This document shows, piece after piece, positions 35,873 to 44,896 of a stretch of 64,000 nucleotides of DNA; position 1 is the first letter of the stretch; every line of letters begins with the position of its first letter. Under the pieces are notes generated by a model that was given only the letters and a program-made list of their open reading frames with translations, was not told where the DNA came from and did not search any database. Origin of the DNA: Gemmatimonadota bacterium (GTDB lineage Bacteria > Gemmatimonadota > Gemmatimonadetes > Longimicrobiales > RSA9). Made by a program: the position numbers and the translations under genes. The stretch is taken from NCBI GenBank assembly GCA_007126035.1, contig SLCC01000020.1, forward strand, positions 56,567-120,566, given 5' to 3'.

Positions 35873-36558
35873 TAGAAGTTATACGAATCCCCCGGATCCA
35901 GTATCATCACCTCAGCCCTGCCCCCCACCATCTCCCGGAACTCGTTCGGGTCCTGCTCGATGGGCTCCCAGGTCGAGTAGTGGATGGGGATCACCACCTT
36001 GGGCTCGATGAACTCGACGGCCCTGGCAGCGTCCTCGGGGCCCATGGTGAAGTTGTCACCGATCGGCAGCAGGGCCAGGTCCACCTTGCCCTTGAGGAGC
36101 TGCATGTCGGTGAGCAGCGCGGTGTCGCCGGAGTAGTATAGCCGCTTGCCGTCCATGTCGAGCCACCAGCCGCCGGGCATGGTGGTGTACGCGCCCTCGG
36201 TATCGCCGTGAACCTGACCCCCGTGAAGGGCGGGCGTCATCTTGGCGTAGCCGAACGGGAACCTCTTCCCGCCGCCGATGTGGAGCGGGTGAACGTTTTC
36301 CAGGCCCTGTTCCTGGCAGAAGGAGACTATCTCGGAGGTGGAGACGAGCATGGCGCCCGTCTTCTTCGCCAAGGGTATCGCGTCCTGGAAATGATCGAAA
36401 TGGCCGTGGCTGACCAGGATATAGTCCAGGTGGTCCACGTCCTGGACCCGGATATCCGACTTCGGGTTCTCGTCCAGGTACGGATCGAACATGATCAGTT
36501 GGCCCTGGTCAGTCTCGAGAGTGAACGTCGAGTGACCGTGCCAGGTCAGTCGTGCCAT
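35872..36558 (-). CDS. Metal-dependent hydrolase, UPF0173 (metallo-beta-lactamase fold)
   Basis: A 228-residue hydrolase of the YtkL/UPF0173 group. Metal ligands are visible in LTWHGHSTFTLET (first His), ILVSHGHFDHFQD (HxHxDH), YYSGDTALLTDM (Asp) and PIHYSTWEP (last His). Physiological substrate is unknown for the group. It follows gcvH by 26 bp on the same strand and may be co-transcribed. A 27-bp tandem repeat abuts its stop codon. Confidence 0.9.
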   Translation of the reverse strand: MARLTWHGHSTFTLETDQGQLIMFDPYLDENPKSDIRVQDVDHLDYILVSHGHFDHFQDAIPLAKKTGAMLVSTSEIVSFCQEQGLENVHPLHIGGGKRFPFGYAKMTPALHGGQVHGDTEGAYTTMPGGWWLDMDGKRLYYSGDTALLTDMQLLKGKVDLALLPIGDNFTMGPEDAARAVEFIEPKVVIPIHYSTWEPIEQDPNEFREMVGGRAEVMILDPGDSYNF

Positions 36559-36584
36559 GTGAACCTCCTGCGCGGCGGACCGCG

Positions 36585-36971
<387 letters not shown>

Positions 36972-37134
36972 CTCTCCTCCAGTGATGTGCGTTTATCAGC
37001 GAGGGTCAGGATGATGCGCCCGGTGGCGTGACGCAAGCGGCAAGAATACAATTGCCTGGTACGGTCGCCGGCCGGGGGCCGCCCGGGCCGCAGCGATCTG
37101 CAGGAAGCGGGCCCACCCACACTCAGGAACGATT

Positions 37135-38289
37135 ATGGACACGACTGGTAGCGCGCTCACCGTGCTGAGCGAGGAAGAGGGGATGTTCCGGGACATGGTG
37201 CGCCAGTTCGCCGAGGAACAGGTGGCGCCGCTCTCCCACGACATGGACCGTGACGGGGCATATGACCCGGCCCTGGTGGAGGCCTTGTTCGAGCTCGGCC
37301 TGATGGCCATCGAGATCCCGGACGAGCATGGCGGCGCCGGCGCCTCCTTCTTCACGTCGGTGCTGGTGGTGGAGGAACTGTCCCGGGTCGATCCGGGCGT
37401 TGCGGTGCTGGTCGACGTGCAGAACACGCTGGTGGACACCTGCATCATGCGTTACGGCAACCCGGACCAGCAGGAGCGCTATCTGCCCCGGCTAGCGACG
37501 GACATGGTGGGCGCGTATGCCCTGTCGGAGGCAGGCTCCGGCTCGGACGCCTTTGCGCTCCAGGCCCGCGCCCGTCAGGACGGCGACGACTGGATCCTGG
37601 ACGGCACGAAGCTCTGGATCACGAACGGCGGTGAGGCCGGCCTGTTCATCATCTTCGCCAACGTGGACCCGGAGCAGGGCTACAAGGGGATCACCGCCTT
37701 CCTGGTCGAGCGGGACACGCCGGGCTTCTCGGTGGGCAAGAAGGAGGACAAGCTCGGCATCCGGGCGTCGTCCACGGTCGAGCTGACATTCGAGGGCTGC
37801 CGGGTTCCCGCCGCCAACGTGATCGGTGAGGTGGGCCAGGGCTACAAGATAGCCATCGAGCAGCTCAACGAGGGCCGGATCGGTATCGGTGCCCAGATGG
37901 TGGGGCTGGCCCAGGGCGCCCTGGATCATACCGTCCGCTACGTCCAGGAGCGGGAGCAGTTCGGCCGGCCGATAGCCCAGTTCCAGGGGATCCAGTTCCA
38001 ACTGGCGGACATGCGCACGGAGATCGAGGCGGCCCGACTCCTGGTCTACAACGCCGCCCGGCTCAAGGAGGCGGACCGGCCGTTCCTGGCGGAGGCGGCC
38101 ATGGCCAAACTGTTCGCTTCCGAGATGGCCGGCCGTGTATCCTCGCTGTGCGTGGACCTCTACGGCGGATACGGCTTCACGAAGGAGTATCCGGTGGAGA
38201 AGCTCTATCGCGATGCCAAGGTCGGCACCATATACGAGGGCACTTCCAACATGCAGCGGCAGACCATCGCCAAGCTGCTCCTGCGCTGA
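37135..38289 (+). CDS. Acyl-CoA dehydrogenase (short/branched-chain type)
   Basis: FAD enzyme of 384 residues introducing the alpha-beta double bond of acyl-CoAs. It shows YALSEAGSGSDAFAL (FAD/substrate loop), WITNGGEAGLFIIFANV, and YGGYGFTKEYPVEKLYRDAKVGTIYEGTSNMQ with the catalytic Glu in YEGTSN. This resembles the ACADSB/butyryl-CoA dehydrogenase branch. A TACAAT box at 37047 is a possible -10, giving an 80-nt leader. The exact acyl chain is unknown. Confidence 0.93.
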   Translation: MDTTGSALTVLSEEEGMFRDMVRQFAEEQVAPLSHDMDRDGAYDPALVEALFELGLMAIEIPDEHGGAGASFFTSVLVVEELSRVDPGVAVLVDVQNTLVDTCIMRYGNPDQQERYLPRLATDMVGAYALSEAGSGSDAFALQARARQDGDDWILDGTKLWITNGGEAGLFIIFANVDPEQGYKGITAFLVERDTPGFSVGKKEDKLGIRASSTVELTFEGCRVPAANVIGEVGQGYKIAIEQLNEGRIGIGAQMVGLAQGALDHTVRYVQEREQFGRPIAQFQGIQFQLADMRTEIEAARLLVYNAARLKEADRPFLAEAAMAKLFASEMAGRVSSLCVDLYGGYGFTKEYPVEKLYRDAKVGTIYEGTSNMQRQTIAKLLLR

Positions 38290-38470
38290 CATCGAGGGCC
38301 CTGGCCGGCGGCCCTGGTGCCGTCGGCCCGGTCCGGATCAAACAACCCCCGAGGCCGCTCGCGCGGAAGTAGCTGGCCCGCTCCATTCTACTCCGCCGCA
38401 CCTCCCAGCGGCCAATATCTTGCCGTGATGCCGCCTCTGACAGTCTCACCCTATGGTCAACGAGGACGCC

Positions 38471-40360
38471 ATGAGCACCACGGACGCACCGGATCGAGCG
38501 GTCAGCCCGCAAACGGTCACCGAGCGAGATGCCAGGGAGGTGGCGGAGTCGGCGCGGGAGAAGGAGTGGGTGAAGCCCAGCTTCGTGCGCGAGTTGTTCC
38601 TGGGCCAGCTGCGCATGGACCTGATCCATCCCATCCCGGATCCGGCGCCGGACGTACGTGAGCGCGGCGAAGCCTTCATGAGGGACATGGAGGAGTTCCT
38701 CAAGAACGAGGTGGACGCTCTCCAGATCGAGGCTGACGGGAAGATCCCGGACCACGTGATGGACGGTCTGCGGCAGCGCAAGGCCTTCGCCATCAAGATC
38801 CCCGAGGAGTACGGCGGGTTGGGTCTCTCTCAGACCATGTACGGCAGGGCAATGGCCATGATCGGCAGCTACTCGTCCGCGCTGGGAGTGCTGCTTTCCG
38901 CCCATCAGTCCATCGGTGTGCCGCAGCCTCTGAAGATGTTCGGCTCTCCGGAGCAGAAGCAGAAGTACCTGCCGCGTTTCGCCGAGGGCCAGATCTCGGC
39001 GTTCGCGCTGACGGAGCCGGACGTGGGTTCGGACCCGGCGCGCATGGGTGCGACGGCCGACCTGAGCGACGACGGTGAGCATTACATCCTGAACGGCGAG
39101 AAGCTGTGGTGCACGAATGCCCCTGTCTCGGACGTGATGGTGGTGATGGCCCGCACGCCGGCCAAGGAGGGCAAGAGCCGCCGTCCCATCTCCGCGTTCA
39201 TCGTGGAGAACTCCTGGGAAGGCGTGGAGATGGCCCATCGCCTTGAGTTCATGGGTCTGCGCGGGATCGAGAACGGGCTGGTCCGGTTCCACAACGTGCG
39301 GGTCCCGAAGGAGAACCTGTTGTGGGGCGAAGGTCGGGGCCTGAAGCTGGCCCTGGTGACCCTGAACACGGGCCGACTCACGATCCCGTCGAGCTGCGCC
39401 GCCGCCGGGAAGTGGTGCACCCGCGTTGCGCGGGACTTCGCTGCGGAGCGGGTCCAGTGGGGCGCGCCCGTGGGCAAGCACGACGCCGTGGCCCAGATGC
39501 TGGGGGAGATAGCGTCGCACACCTTCGCCATGGAGGCGGTGGCAGAGGTGTCGTCCATGCTGGCAGACACGGAGGACTACGACATCCGGCTGGAAGCGGC
39601 CATCGCCAAGATGTTCAACTCCGAGACGGCGTGGCGGGTCGTGGACCTGACCATGCAGGTGCGCGGCGGGCGGGGCTACGAGACGGCTGAGTCGCTGAGG
39701 CGCAGGGGCGAGGCGCCGGTGCCTCTGGAGCAGGTGATGAGGGACCTCCGGATCAACCAGATCTTCGAGGGGTCCAGCGAGATCATGAGGCTGTTCATCG
39801 CACGGGAGGCACTGGACCCGCACCTCCAGAAGGCGGGCAGGTTCGTCGACACGGACGCGCCCATGGGCGGGCGGGCCAGGGACGCCATGGGCCTGAGCGC
39901 CCACATGGCCGGGTGGTACGCGGGGAACGTGGCGGGCTGGAGTCGCTGGCCGCGCCACGGCGATTTCCGTGAGCTGGCCGGGCATATCCGCTTCGCTGAG
40001 CGGCGGTCCAGGCGGCTGGCCCGAGCACTGGCCCACGCCATGGGTCGCTACGGCGCCAAGCTGGAGAGGAAGCAGGCCGTCCTGTTCCGCATGGTCGAGA
40101 TCGGCGCCGAGCTGTTCGCCATGGGAGCCAGCTGCGCCTACGCCACGAAGCTCCGCGGTCAGAACGACGCTGGGAACGGGCCAGTAAAGATGGCGGACCT
40201 GTTCTGTCGTCATGCCCGCCGTCGCATCGACGCCCGGTTCGACAGCATCTTCGACAACGATGACGCCACCACGTATCGGCTGGCCCAGGAGGTCCTGGAG
40301 GGGCGCCACGCCTGGATGGAGCGGGGCGTCGCCGAGCCGCCCAAGGCACAGCTCGGGTGA
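38471..40360 (+). CDS. Acyl-CoA dehydrogenase family protein, long (VLCAD-like)
   Basis: A 629-residue member with an extra N-terminal helix region and a C-terminal about 170-residue extension, as in very-long-chain and FadE-like enzymes. Core motifs: FALTEPDVGSDPARMGATA, LNGEKLWCTNAPVSDVMVVMA, RGGRGYETAESLRRRGE, and INQIFEGSSEIMRLFI with catalytic-type Glu. ATG 38471 has ACGAGGACGCC upstream; ATG 38453 is possible. A TATCTT box at 38416 may be its -10. It follows the shorter dehydrogenase by 180 bp, so the two may act on different chain lengths. Confidence 0.92.
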   Translation: MSTTDAPDRAVSPQTVTERDAREVAESAREKEWVKPSFVRELFLGQLRMDLIHPIPDPAPDVRERGEAFMRDMEEFLKNEVDALQIEADGKIPDHVMDGLRQRKAFAIKIPEEYGGLGLSQTMYGRAMAMIGSYSSALGVLLSAHQSIGVPQPLKMFGSPEQKQKYLPRFAEGQISAFALTEPDVGSDPARMGATADLSDDGEHYILNGEKLWCTNAPVSDVMVVMARTPAKEGKSRRPISAFIVENSWEGVEMAHRLEFMGLRGIENGLVRFHNVRVPKENLLWGEGRGLKLALVTLNTGRLTIPSSCAAAGKWCTRVARDFAAERVQWGAPVGKHDAVAQMLGEIASHTFAMEAVAEVSSMLADTEDYDIRLEAAIAKMFNSETAWRVVDLTMQVRGGRGYETAESLRRRGEAPVPLEQVMRDLRINQIFEGSSEIMRLFIAREALDPHLQKAGRFVDTDAPMGGRARDAMGLSAHMAGWYAGNVAGWSRWPRHGDFRELAGHIRFAERRSRRLARALAHAMGRYGAKLERKQAVLFRMVEIGAELFAMGASCAYATKLRGQNDAGNGPVKMADLFCRHARRRIDARFDSIFDNDDATTYRLAQEVLEGRHAWMERGVAEPPKAQLG

Positions 40361-40441
40361 GGTGGCCAAAGGTGGCCGGCCGGGACGCTCGCCGTGGCGG
40401 CCCGGCCGTTGTCGCCGAGAACAGTGCCGCCGAGAACAGTC

Positions 40442-40470
40442 TTGCCTCAGCCACTGGGCTCCGGTACACT
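40442..40470 (+). promoter_or_regulatory. Promoter of AraC-type regulator
   Basis: TTGCCT (40442-40447), 17 bp, TACACT (40465-40470). Predicted start near 40477, leader about 21 nt without a clear ribosome site. Confidence 0.6.
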
Positions 40471-40497
40471 GCTGTTGAACCCTTCACAGACACTACC

Positions 40498-41280
40498 ATG
40501 GCCCTAATCGCCGCGCTTCTCCCGAAAGAGCTGGATCGGAGCGCGCTTGGAGCCGCCACAGCGAGCCACAGCACGGCGTGGGCGCGGAACTGGCGCGACC
40601 TCGACCTGCTGGTCAAGCGCGAACCTGTCTCTGCCGCGGTCGTCGACCTCCACGCCGAGCGAGGGAAGGATGGCGTCTTGCGAATCTACCGGTTCGCACG
40701 GCGATTCCCGCAAACGCCGATCCTGGTGCTTGGCGAGCTCGACGGCCGCGCCCTGTTCCGGCTCGGCAAGGCCGGCGCCGCTGACGTGGTAGTTGTTCAG
40801 GACGCGTCGAACCAGTCACTCGTGGAAGAGCTGATCGAAGGCGCCACGGTGGACCACCTGGCCAGGGAGATCGATGAGCGGCTGTCGGGTGTGGTCGGGA
40901 CGGAGGGCCGGGCACTGGTCCAGTCTGCGGCTGCCCGGGTCCCTGAAGGCGTCCTGGTGCCCGAACTGGCCGCGGCGAACGGGGTGTCGGTCTCCACGCT
41001 GGAGCGGCGCTGCGAGCAGTGGGGACTGCCGACGCCGGGGCACCTGCTCCTCTGGCTCCGCATCATCTATGGCCTGCGCTGGCTCCTCGAGCCCGGGCGC
41101 AGCGTGGAATCCGTCGCCCACCAGCTCGGCTACTCATCCGGCGCGGCATACCGTCGCGCGATCAAAGTGACACTGGGCGGGCGGCCGACGCCACTGCGGA
41201 ACAAGACGGGTCTGGAACGAGCGATCCAGTCATTCGTGGCCGCGTGTCCCGGTGACCCATCGACCAGACAGGGAGATTGA
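40498..41280 (+). CDS. Helix-turn-helix regulator, AraC-type C-terminus with receiver-like N-terminus
   Basis: A 260-residue DNA-binding protein. The C-terminal about 110 residues are AraC-like: a first helix-turn-helix at VPELAAANGVSVSTLERRC and a second at SVESVAHQLGYSSGAAYRRAI. The N-terminal 120 residues alternate strands and helices like a response-regulator receiver (AAVVDLHAERGKDG, TPILVLGELDG), but the usual acidic pocket and phospho-Asp site are not convincing. It probably senses something other than phosphate. ATG 40498 fits the promoter at 40442. The TPR gene begins 4 bp after its stop, so the two are a unit. Confidence 0.75.
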   Translation: MALIAALLPKELDRSALGAATASHSTAWARNWRDLDLLVKREPVSAAVVDLHAERGKDGVLRIYRFARRFPQTPILVLGELDGRALFRLGKAGAADVVVVQDASNQSLVEELIEGATVDHLAREIDERLSGVVGTEGRALVQSAAARVPEGVLVPELAAANGVSVSTLERRCEQWGLPTPGHLLLWLRIIYGLRWLLEPGRSVESVAHQLGYSSGAAYRRAIKVTLGGRPTPLRNKTGLERAIQSFVAACPGDPSTRQGD

Positions 41281-41284
41281 TCCT

Positions 41285-42568
41285 GTGGCTCGTTACGATC
41301 GCATAGCCCGCCTCGATTGTCCACAGCGCTCCCACGCATTTCCCGCCTGGCTCGCACTCCGGGACCTGGCGGGTCGGGAGCGGGACCCGGAGCTGAACCG
41401 CAGGACCAGGCTGCGGTTCCTGGTGCTCAGGCCGGTCCACCGACTGCTGGCCCACGGCTTCGGTAGCGTAGGCAAACGCTCCATGGACCAGCAGCTGGCC
41501 TGCGTTCGGGCCGAGCTCGCCCGCCTCGCCCACGCAGACCGAGAACGGCGTGCCCTGGCTCGCTGCCTTGATACCATGGCGAGCCTGTCGTACGAGGAGC
41601 TGCCAGCCGACCTGATCGCCGCGGGAGCCATGATCGAGGCCGCCGGCCACACGTACGGCGCCGAAGAGTACTACCTCACGGCACTCGAGGTCTCGCGGCG
41701 CCTGGGCCTGGCCTCGGCCCGACTCATGGCCGCCCGCTCTCTCGGCCGGGTGTACGGCGCGCGGCGCGAGTGGACGGCGGCGAGGGAGCGACTCGAAGCG
41801 GCTGTCGCCGACGCCGAGGCACAGGGCGACCCCGACACGCTGGAGGAGACACTCCGTGAGCTGGTTATGGTACTTATCGAGGCCGGTGACCTGGAGGCCG
41901 CTGACGGGGCCGTGGCAATGATCGGGCAGGGTGACGAACCGGCCGCCGACGGCAACGTCGACGGCGTTCGTGCCGCCGCCCTCTGTGCCATTGCCCTTGC
42001 CAGCGGACAGGTGGAACGCGCCCTCGAGTCCGGCTGGCGCGCCATCGAGCGCCTGCGGCCGGGCACTCCCAGCCACTCCAGGGTGCTCCTGGACCTGGCG
42101 ACCGGGTTCCGCCGGCACGGGCTCCGGGAGGCAGCCGAAGCTTGCTATCTGATGGTGACACGCGCCCACCCGGACCTAGGGCTGACCTCAGAGGCCCGAA
42201 TCCAGCACGCCCTGGTGGCAGCCGAGGCGGGAGACCGGCCGGCGTTCCAGCTCAGGCGAGAAGAGCTGGCAAGCGCTCAACGGGAAATGGACCGGCACCG
42301 GGCAGCGGCAATGCACATTGCGCTGAGTCGCGGGGCCATGCTCGTAGGCGACCTGGACGGCGCCCGTGCCCATCTCCACCAAGCAAGCGAGATGGCCCGG
42401 GAGGAAGGGCTCGAAGATACCGCGGCGGACGTTGAGACCCTCGCCCCCACGCTCGAAGAGCGGCCGAAGGCGGAGATACCGGCCAATAATCCGCAACCTT
42501 CGGATGCCGTCCGGTCGATCGCCGCGCGGATCGAATCGCTGAGCCAGGATCTGGTCCCGTCAGGTTGA
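41285..42568 (+). CDS. TPR-like helical-repeat protein paired with AraC-type regulator
   Basis: A 427-residue, almost wholly helical protein with TPR-like repeats from about residue 110 (YGAEEYYLTALEVSRRLGLA; ARLMAARSLGRVYGARREW; ALCAIALASGQVERALESGW). No signal peptide or enzymatic motif is visible. The start is inferred as GTG 41285, 4 bp after the regulator stop, with GGGAG upstream; the track start at 41252 lies inside the regulator gene. It is likely a protein-interaction scaffold for the regulator or its signal. The function is not recognised. Confidence 0.68.
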   Translation: MARYDRIARLDCPQRSHAFPAWLALRDLAGRERDPELNRRTRLRFLVLRPVHRLLAHGFGSVGKRSMDQQLACVRAELARLAHADRERRALARCLDTMASLSYEELPADLIAAGAMIEAAGHTYGAEEYYLTALEVSRRLGLASARLMAARSLGRVYGARREWTAARERLEAAVADAEAQGDPDTLEETLRELVMVLIEAGDLEAADGAVAMIGQGDEPAADGNVDGVRAAALCAIALASGQVERALESGWRAIERLRPGTPSHSRVLLDLATGFRRHGLREAAEACYLMVTRAHPDLGLTSEARIQHALVAAEAGDRPAFQLRREELASAQREMDRHRAAAMHIALSRGAMLVGDLDGARAHLHQASEMAREEGLEDTAADVETLAPTLEERPKAEIPANNPQPSDAVRSIAARIESLSQDLVPSG

Positions 42569-42580
42569 CCCGACGCCGCT

Positions 42581-42772
42581 TCAGGACAAGACGTCACGCT
42601 GGCCGTCCCTGACCTCCCGGACCCAGCTGTTGTAGTCGATGGCCGCAGCCAGCGCGGCCTCGATGCTGCGAACCATATCCATTTCGCCCACCTCACGGCG
42701 CGCCCTCTCCACCAGATCCTGGTCCAGTACGAACGTGTGGGGCTGCCGCTCCGTCCGGGCCCGTCCTGCCAT
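42581..42772 (-). CDS. Small ribbon-helix-helix-like protein (orphan VapB-type antitoxin candidate)
   Basis: A 63-residue protein with a basic N-terminus and a strand followed by two helices (HTFVLDQDLVERARREVG, then DMVRSIEAALAAAIDY), the shape of ribbon-helix-helix antitoxins. GGGAGGTGA, close to the ideal ribosome site, precedes ATG 42772. No toxin gene (PIN, RelE, MazF) is adjacent: downstream is the convergent TPR gene and upstream a small membrane protein. It could be a stand-alone regulator. Family call is tentative. Confidence 0.5.
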   Translation of the reverse strand: MAGRARTERQPHTFVLDQDLVERARREVGEMDMVRSIEAALAAAIDYNSWVREVRDGQRDVLS

Positions 42773-42862
42773 GGCTCACCTCCCGCTGCGTCGGATACCT
42801 CCTTCCCGCGCTACGGTGTGGGTAACGGCGGGGCAGGACCATGGCTGGATGGGTACCGCCGC

Positions 42863-43150
42863 TCAGTCGACCCCCGGGAGCAGGCGCCCCTCCCGGATAT
42901 CTCGCGCACCGTGCGCAACGCCCAGACCTACCCCGGCCCCGAAGAGAAGCGCTGTACCCCCACCCAGTACCGGGAGCAGCCAGACCACCGGTACCGCTCC
43001 CAACACCGCCACCGCTCCGGCCAGGTAGGGCGCGGGCCTTCGCTGCACCCCGTCGACAAAGCGGAGACGGCCCCGGACGAACCGGCGAACCTTCGAATAG
43101 GCGAGGCCGATGCCACCTACGGCCATCCCGAGCACAATGAGTTCAACCAT
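42863..43150 (-). CDS. Small membrane protein, unknown function
   Basis: A 95-residue protein with an N-terminal hydrophobic segment (MVELIVLGMAVGGIGLAYSK), a basic stretch, and two hydrophobic segments near the middle and C-terminus (YLAGAVAVLGAVPVVWLLPVL; ALLFGAGVGLGVAHGA). AAGGAGGTAG lies upstream; the second ATG (43150) has better spacing than the first (43153). It is divergent from the GroES-like gene. Not recognised. Confidence 0.55.
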   Translation of the reverse strand: MVELIVLGMAVGGIGLAYSKVRRFVRGRLRFVDGVQRRPAPYLAGAVAVLGAVPVVWLLPVLGGGTALLFGAGVGLGVAHGARDIREGRLLPGVD

Positions 43151-43219
43151 CATCTACCTCCTTGCCTTCTCCTAACGGGACCGGTCCGCTCCCGGTTTCA
43201 AATGTGACACAGGCGTCGG

Positions 43220-43249
43220 TTGTGGTAGCGCCTTCCAATCCGCTAGCTT
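43220..43249 (+). promoter_or_regulatory. Leaderless-type promoter of GroES-like gene
   Basis: TTGTGG (43220-43225), 18 bp, TAGCTT (43244-43249), then six bases and the ATG at 43256. Confidence 0.5.
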
Positions 43250-43255
43250 GGGATC

Positions 43256-43633
43256 ATGACCGAGCGTAAACGGCTCTTCGTCGTCGGCGACCGCGTCCTC
43301 ATCGAGCCTGAACAGGGCGAGGACAGGTCCCGCGTGGGATTGTACCTGCCGGCTACCGCCGTGGACAGCCAGGCGGTGCAGGCGGGAACGGTGGTCGCCA
43401 CTGGCCCCGGAACGCCGATCTCCGCGCCCACCGAGCTGGACGACGAGCCCTGGCGGATAGTCTCCGGCGAGGCCCGTTTCCTGCCGGTCCAGGCCCGGAT
43501 CGGTGACTACGCAATCTTTTTCCGTCGCGCCGCCGTGGAGATCACCTATGAGGATCGCAAGTACCTGGTGGTGCCCCAGGCTGCGATCCTGGTCCTTTTG
43601 CGGGGAACCTCAGAGCCGGAGGAGGGTTGGTAG
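43256..43633 (+). CDS. Divergent GroES-family co-chaperonin (Cpn10-like)
   Basis: A 125-residue protein against about 95 for standard GroES. The N-terminal VGDRVLIEPEQGEDRSRVGLYLP and QAGTVVATGPG match the Cpn10 strands, and IGDYAIFFRRAAVEITYEDRKYLVVPQAAILVLL matches the C-terminal half. The extra about 30 residues sit between them (ISAPTELDDEPWRIVSGEARFLPVQAR). No groEL is adjacent. It may be an auxiliary co-chaperonin with altered lid or substrate binding. A terminator and Hsp33 follow, so this is a protein-folding neighbourhood. Confidence 0.75.
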   Translation: MTERKRLFVVGDRVLIEPEQGEDRSRVGLYLPATAVDSQAVQAGTVVATGPGTPISAPTELDDEPWRIVSGEARFLPVQARIGDYAIFFRRAAVEITYEDRKYLVVPQAAILVLLRGTSEPEEGW

Positions 43634-43665
43634 AAGGCGGATCTGGAGTGATGTCGTAAATCGAC

Positions 43666-43688
43666 GCGGCCCCGGCAGGGGCCGCTTT
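43666..43688 (+). terminator. Hairpin terminator between GroES-like gene and hslO
   Basis: Stem GCGGCCCC / GGGGCCGC (43666-43673, 43678-43685), tetraloop GGCA, then TTTGCTT. It ends 10 bp before the hslO ATG, so it may also modulate hslO. Confidence 0.65.
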
Positions 43689-43698
43689 GCTTGAAGCC

Positions 43699-44592
43699 AT
43701 GATTACGCCGAAGCACGACAACTACCTGGTCCGGGCCACCGCCTTCGATGGCAAGGTTCGGGCGCTTGCCGTCAACTCGACCGAGGCGGTCCGGGAGCTG
43801 GCGCGCCTCCAGTCCACGGCGCCTGCCGCCTCGGCGGCGCTGGGCCGCGTGGCGACAGCGGCGCTGCTCCTGGGCTCTACCCTGAAGAAGGAGAGCCACC
43901 TGGTCACGGTGCAGGTTCGGGGCGGCGGACCTGTGGGGACGGTGCTGGCATCGGCGAACGGGCGGGGCGAAGTCCGGGCGTTGGTGGGCAACCCGCGGCC
44001 GGCCGTTCCCGAGATGGTCGACGGCAAGCTGAACGTACCAGGAGTGGTGGGTAGCACGGGCCGGCTCACGGTCATCAAGGACCTGGGGCTGCGGGAGCCG
44101 TACAACAGCACGGTCGAGCTGGTGTCTGGGGAGATAGGCAGGGACTTTGCCTATTACTTCGCCCGCTCGGAGCAGATCCCGTCCGCCGTTGGGCTGGGCG
44201 TCTTCGTGGACGCTACCGGTCAGGTCGAGGCGGCAGGCGGCTACATCATCCAGCTGCTGGGCGGTCTGTCGGACGACGAGGTCGAGACGATCGAGCGGGA
44301 AGTTGCCGCGCTGCCCCACCCCACCACCATGATCCGGGCGGGGGAAACACCGGAAGACATTTTGACGAGGGTGTTCCATGGGTCCTTCCGGGTTCTGGAG
44401 AACACACCGGTCCGCTTCCACTGCCCGTGCACCCGTGACCGGGCGGAACGAGCCCTGATCCTGCTGGGTCCTGCCGAGATCGACGCCATCATGGCCCAAC
44501 AGGCGCAACGGGGTCACAGCGACGTGACCTGCGAGTTCTGCGGTGCGAATTACCGGTTTACGCTGGACCAGTTGGCCGCACTCAAGAACTGA
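43699..44592 (+). CDS. hslO: Redox-regulated chaperone Hsp33
   Basis: Holdase activated by oxidation and unfolding, 297 residues. The C-terminal zinc centre is intact: CPC (FHCPCTRDR, about residue 234) and CEFC (DVTCEFCGANY), the CxC-CxxC redox switch. The N-terminal substrate domain has LQSTAPAASAALGRVATAALLLGS and VQVRGGGPVGTVLASA, both family-typical. ATG 43699 is used instead of the track's TTG 43687. A terminator-like hairpin ends just before it. With the GroES-like gene it suggests a stress-protein locus. Confidence 0.95.
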   Translation: MITPKHDNYLVRATAFDGKVRALAVNSTEAVRELARLQSTAPAASAALGRVATAALLLGSTLKKESHLVTVQVRGGGPVGTVLASANGRGEVRALVGNPRPAVPEMVDGKLNVPGVVGSTGRLTVIKDLGLREPYNSTVELVSGEIGRDFAYYFARSEQIPSAVGLGVFVDATGQVEAAGGYIIQLLGGLSDDEVETIEREVAALPHPTTMIRAGETPEDILTRVFHGSFRVLENTPVRFHCPCTRDRAERALILLGPAEIDAIMAQQAQRGHSDVTCEFCGANYRFTLDQLAALKN

Positions 44593-44896
44593 CGCTAGTG
44601 GACCGATTCCCAAGTTCGGTGAGCACCGAGAGCGCGGATGCGCGCCTCCGGCAAGGCGCGCCGACGCAGGCATAGCAACGCTATTCCGCAGTGCTGAGCA
44701 ACGTAGCCAGCGCGGATGCGGCGGGGCTCGAATGCCGTCAGAGCCATCGTGGCGGACTACTAGAGTTTCTGGAAGGGCGAACGGAAGGCGCGGGGCGGGC
44801 CGTTCCCCATCGAATACCGTCGAGGGGTTGCATCAAGCAGCGATCCCGATACAGATTCTTTCATACTTCCCATACGCGCTCCTCCTGACGGGACAA
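44593..44896. other. 304-bp gap without a recognised gene
   Basis: Lies between hslO and the transglycosylase. It contains two copies of AGCGCGGATGCG and an AT-richer 40-bp stretch near 44850-44875, where a promoter for the next gene could lie (TTGCAT at 44827 with a weak -10). No conserved ORF or RNA was recognised. Confidence 0.5.

Noticed and set aside
38177-40369. 730-codon antisense ORF across the VLCAD-like gene
   Set aside because: His/Arg/Leu/Pro-rich shadow of a high-GC gene; the opposite strand encodes a clear acyl-CoA dehydrogenase.
40498-41280. Orthodox two-component response regulator
   Set aside because: Receiver-like fold suspected, but no convincing acidic pocket, phospho-Asp and Lys arrangement is visible.
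42581-42772. Complete toxin-antitoxin pair
   Set aside because: Neither neighbour resembles a toxin: one is a TPR protein in convergent orientation, the other a small membrane protein.
44593-44896. tRNA gene around GGGCTCGAATGCC (near 44730)
   Set aside because: Only a vague T-loop resemblance; no acceptor stem, D arm or anticodon arm could be assembled.
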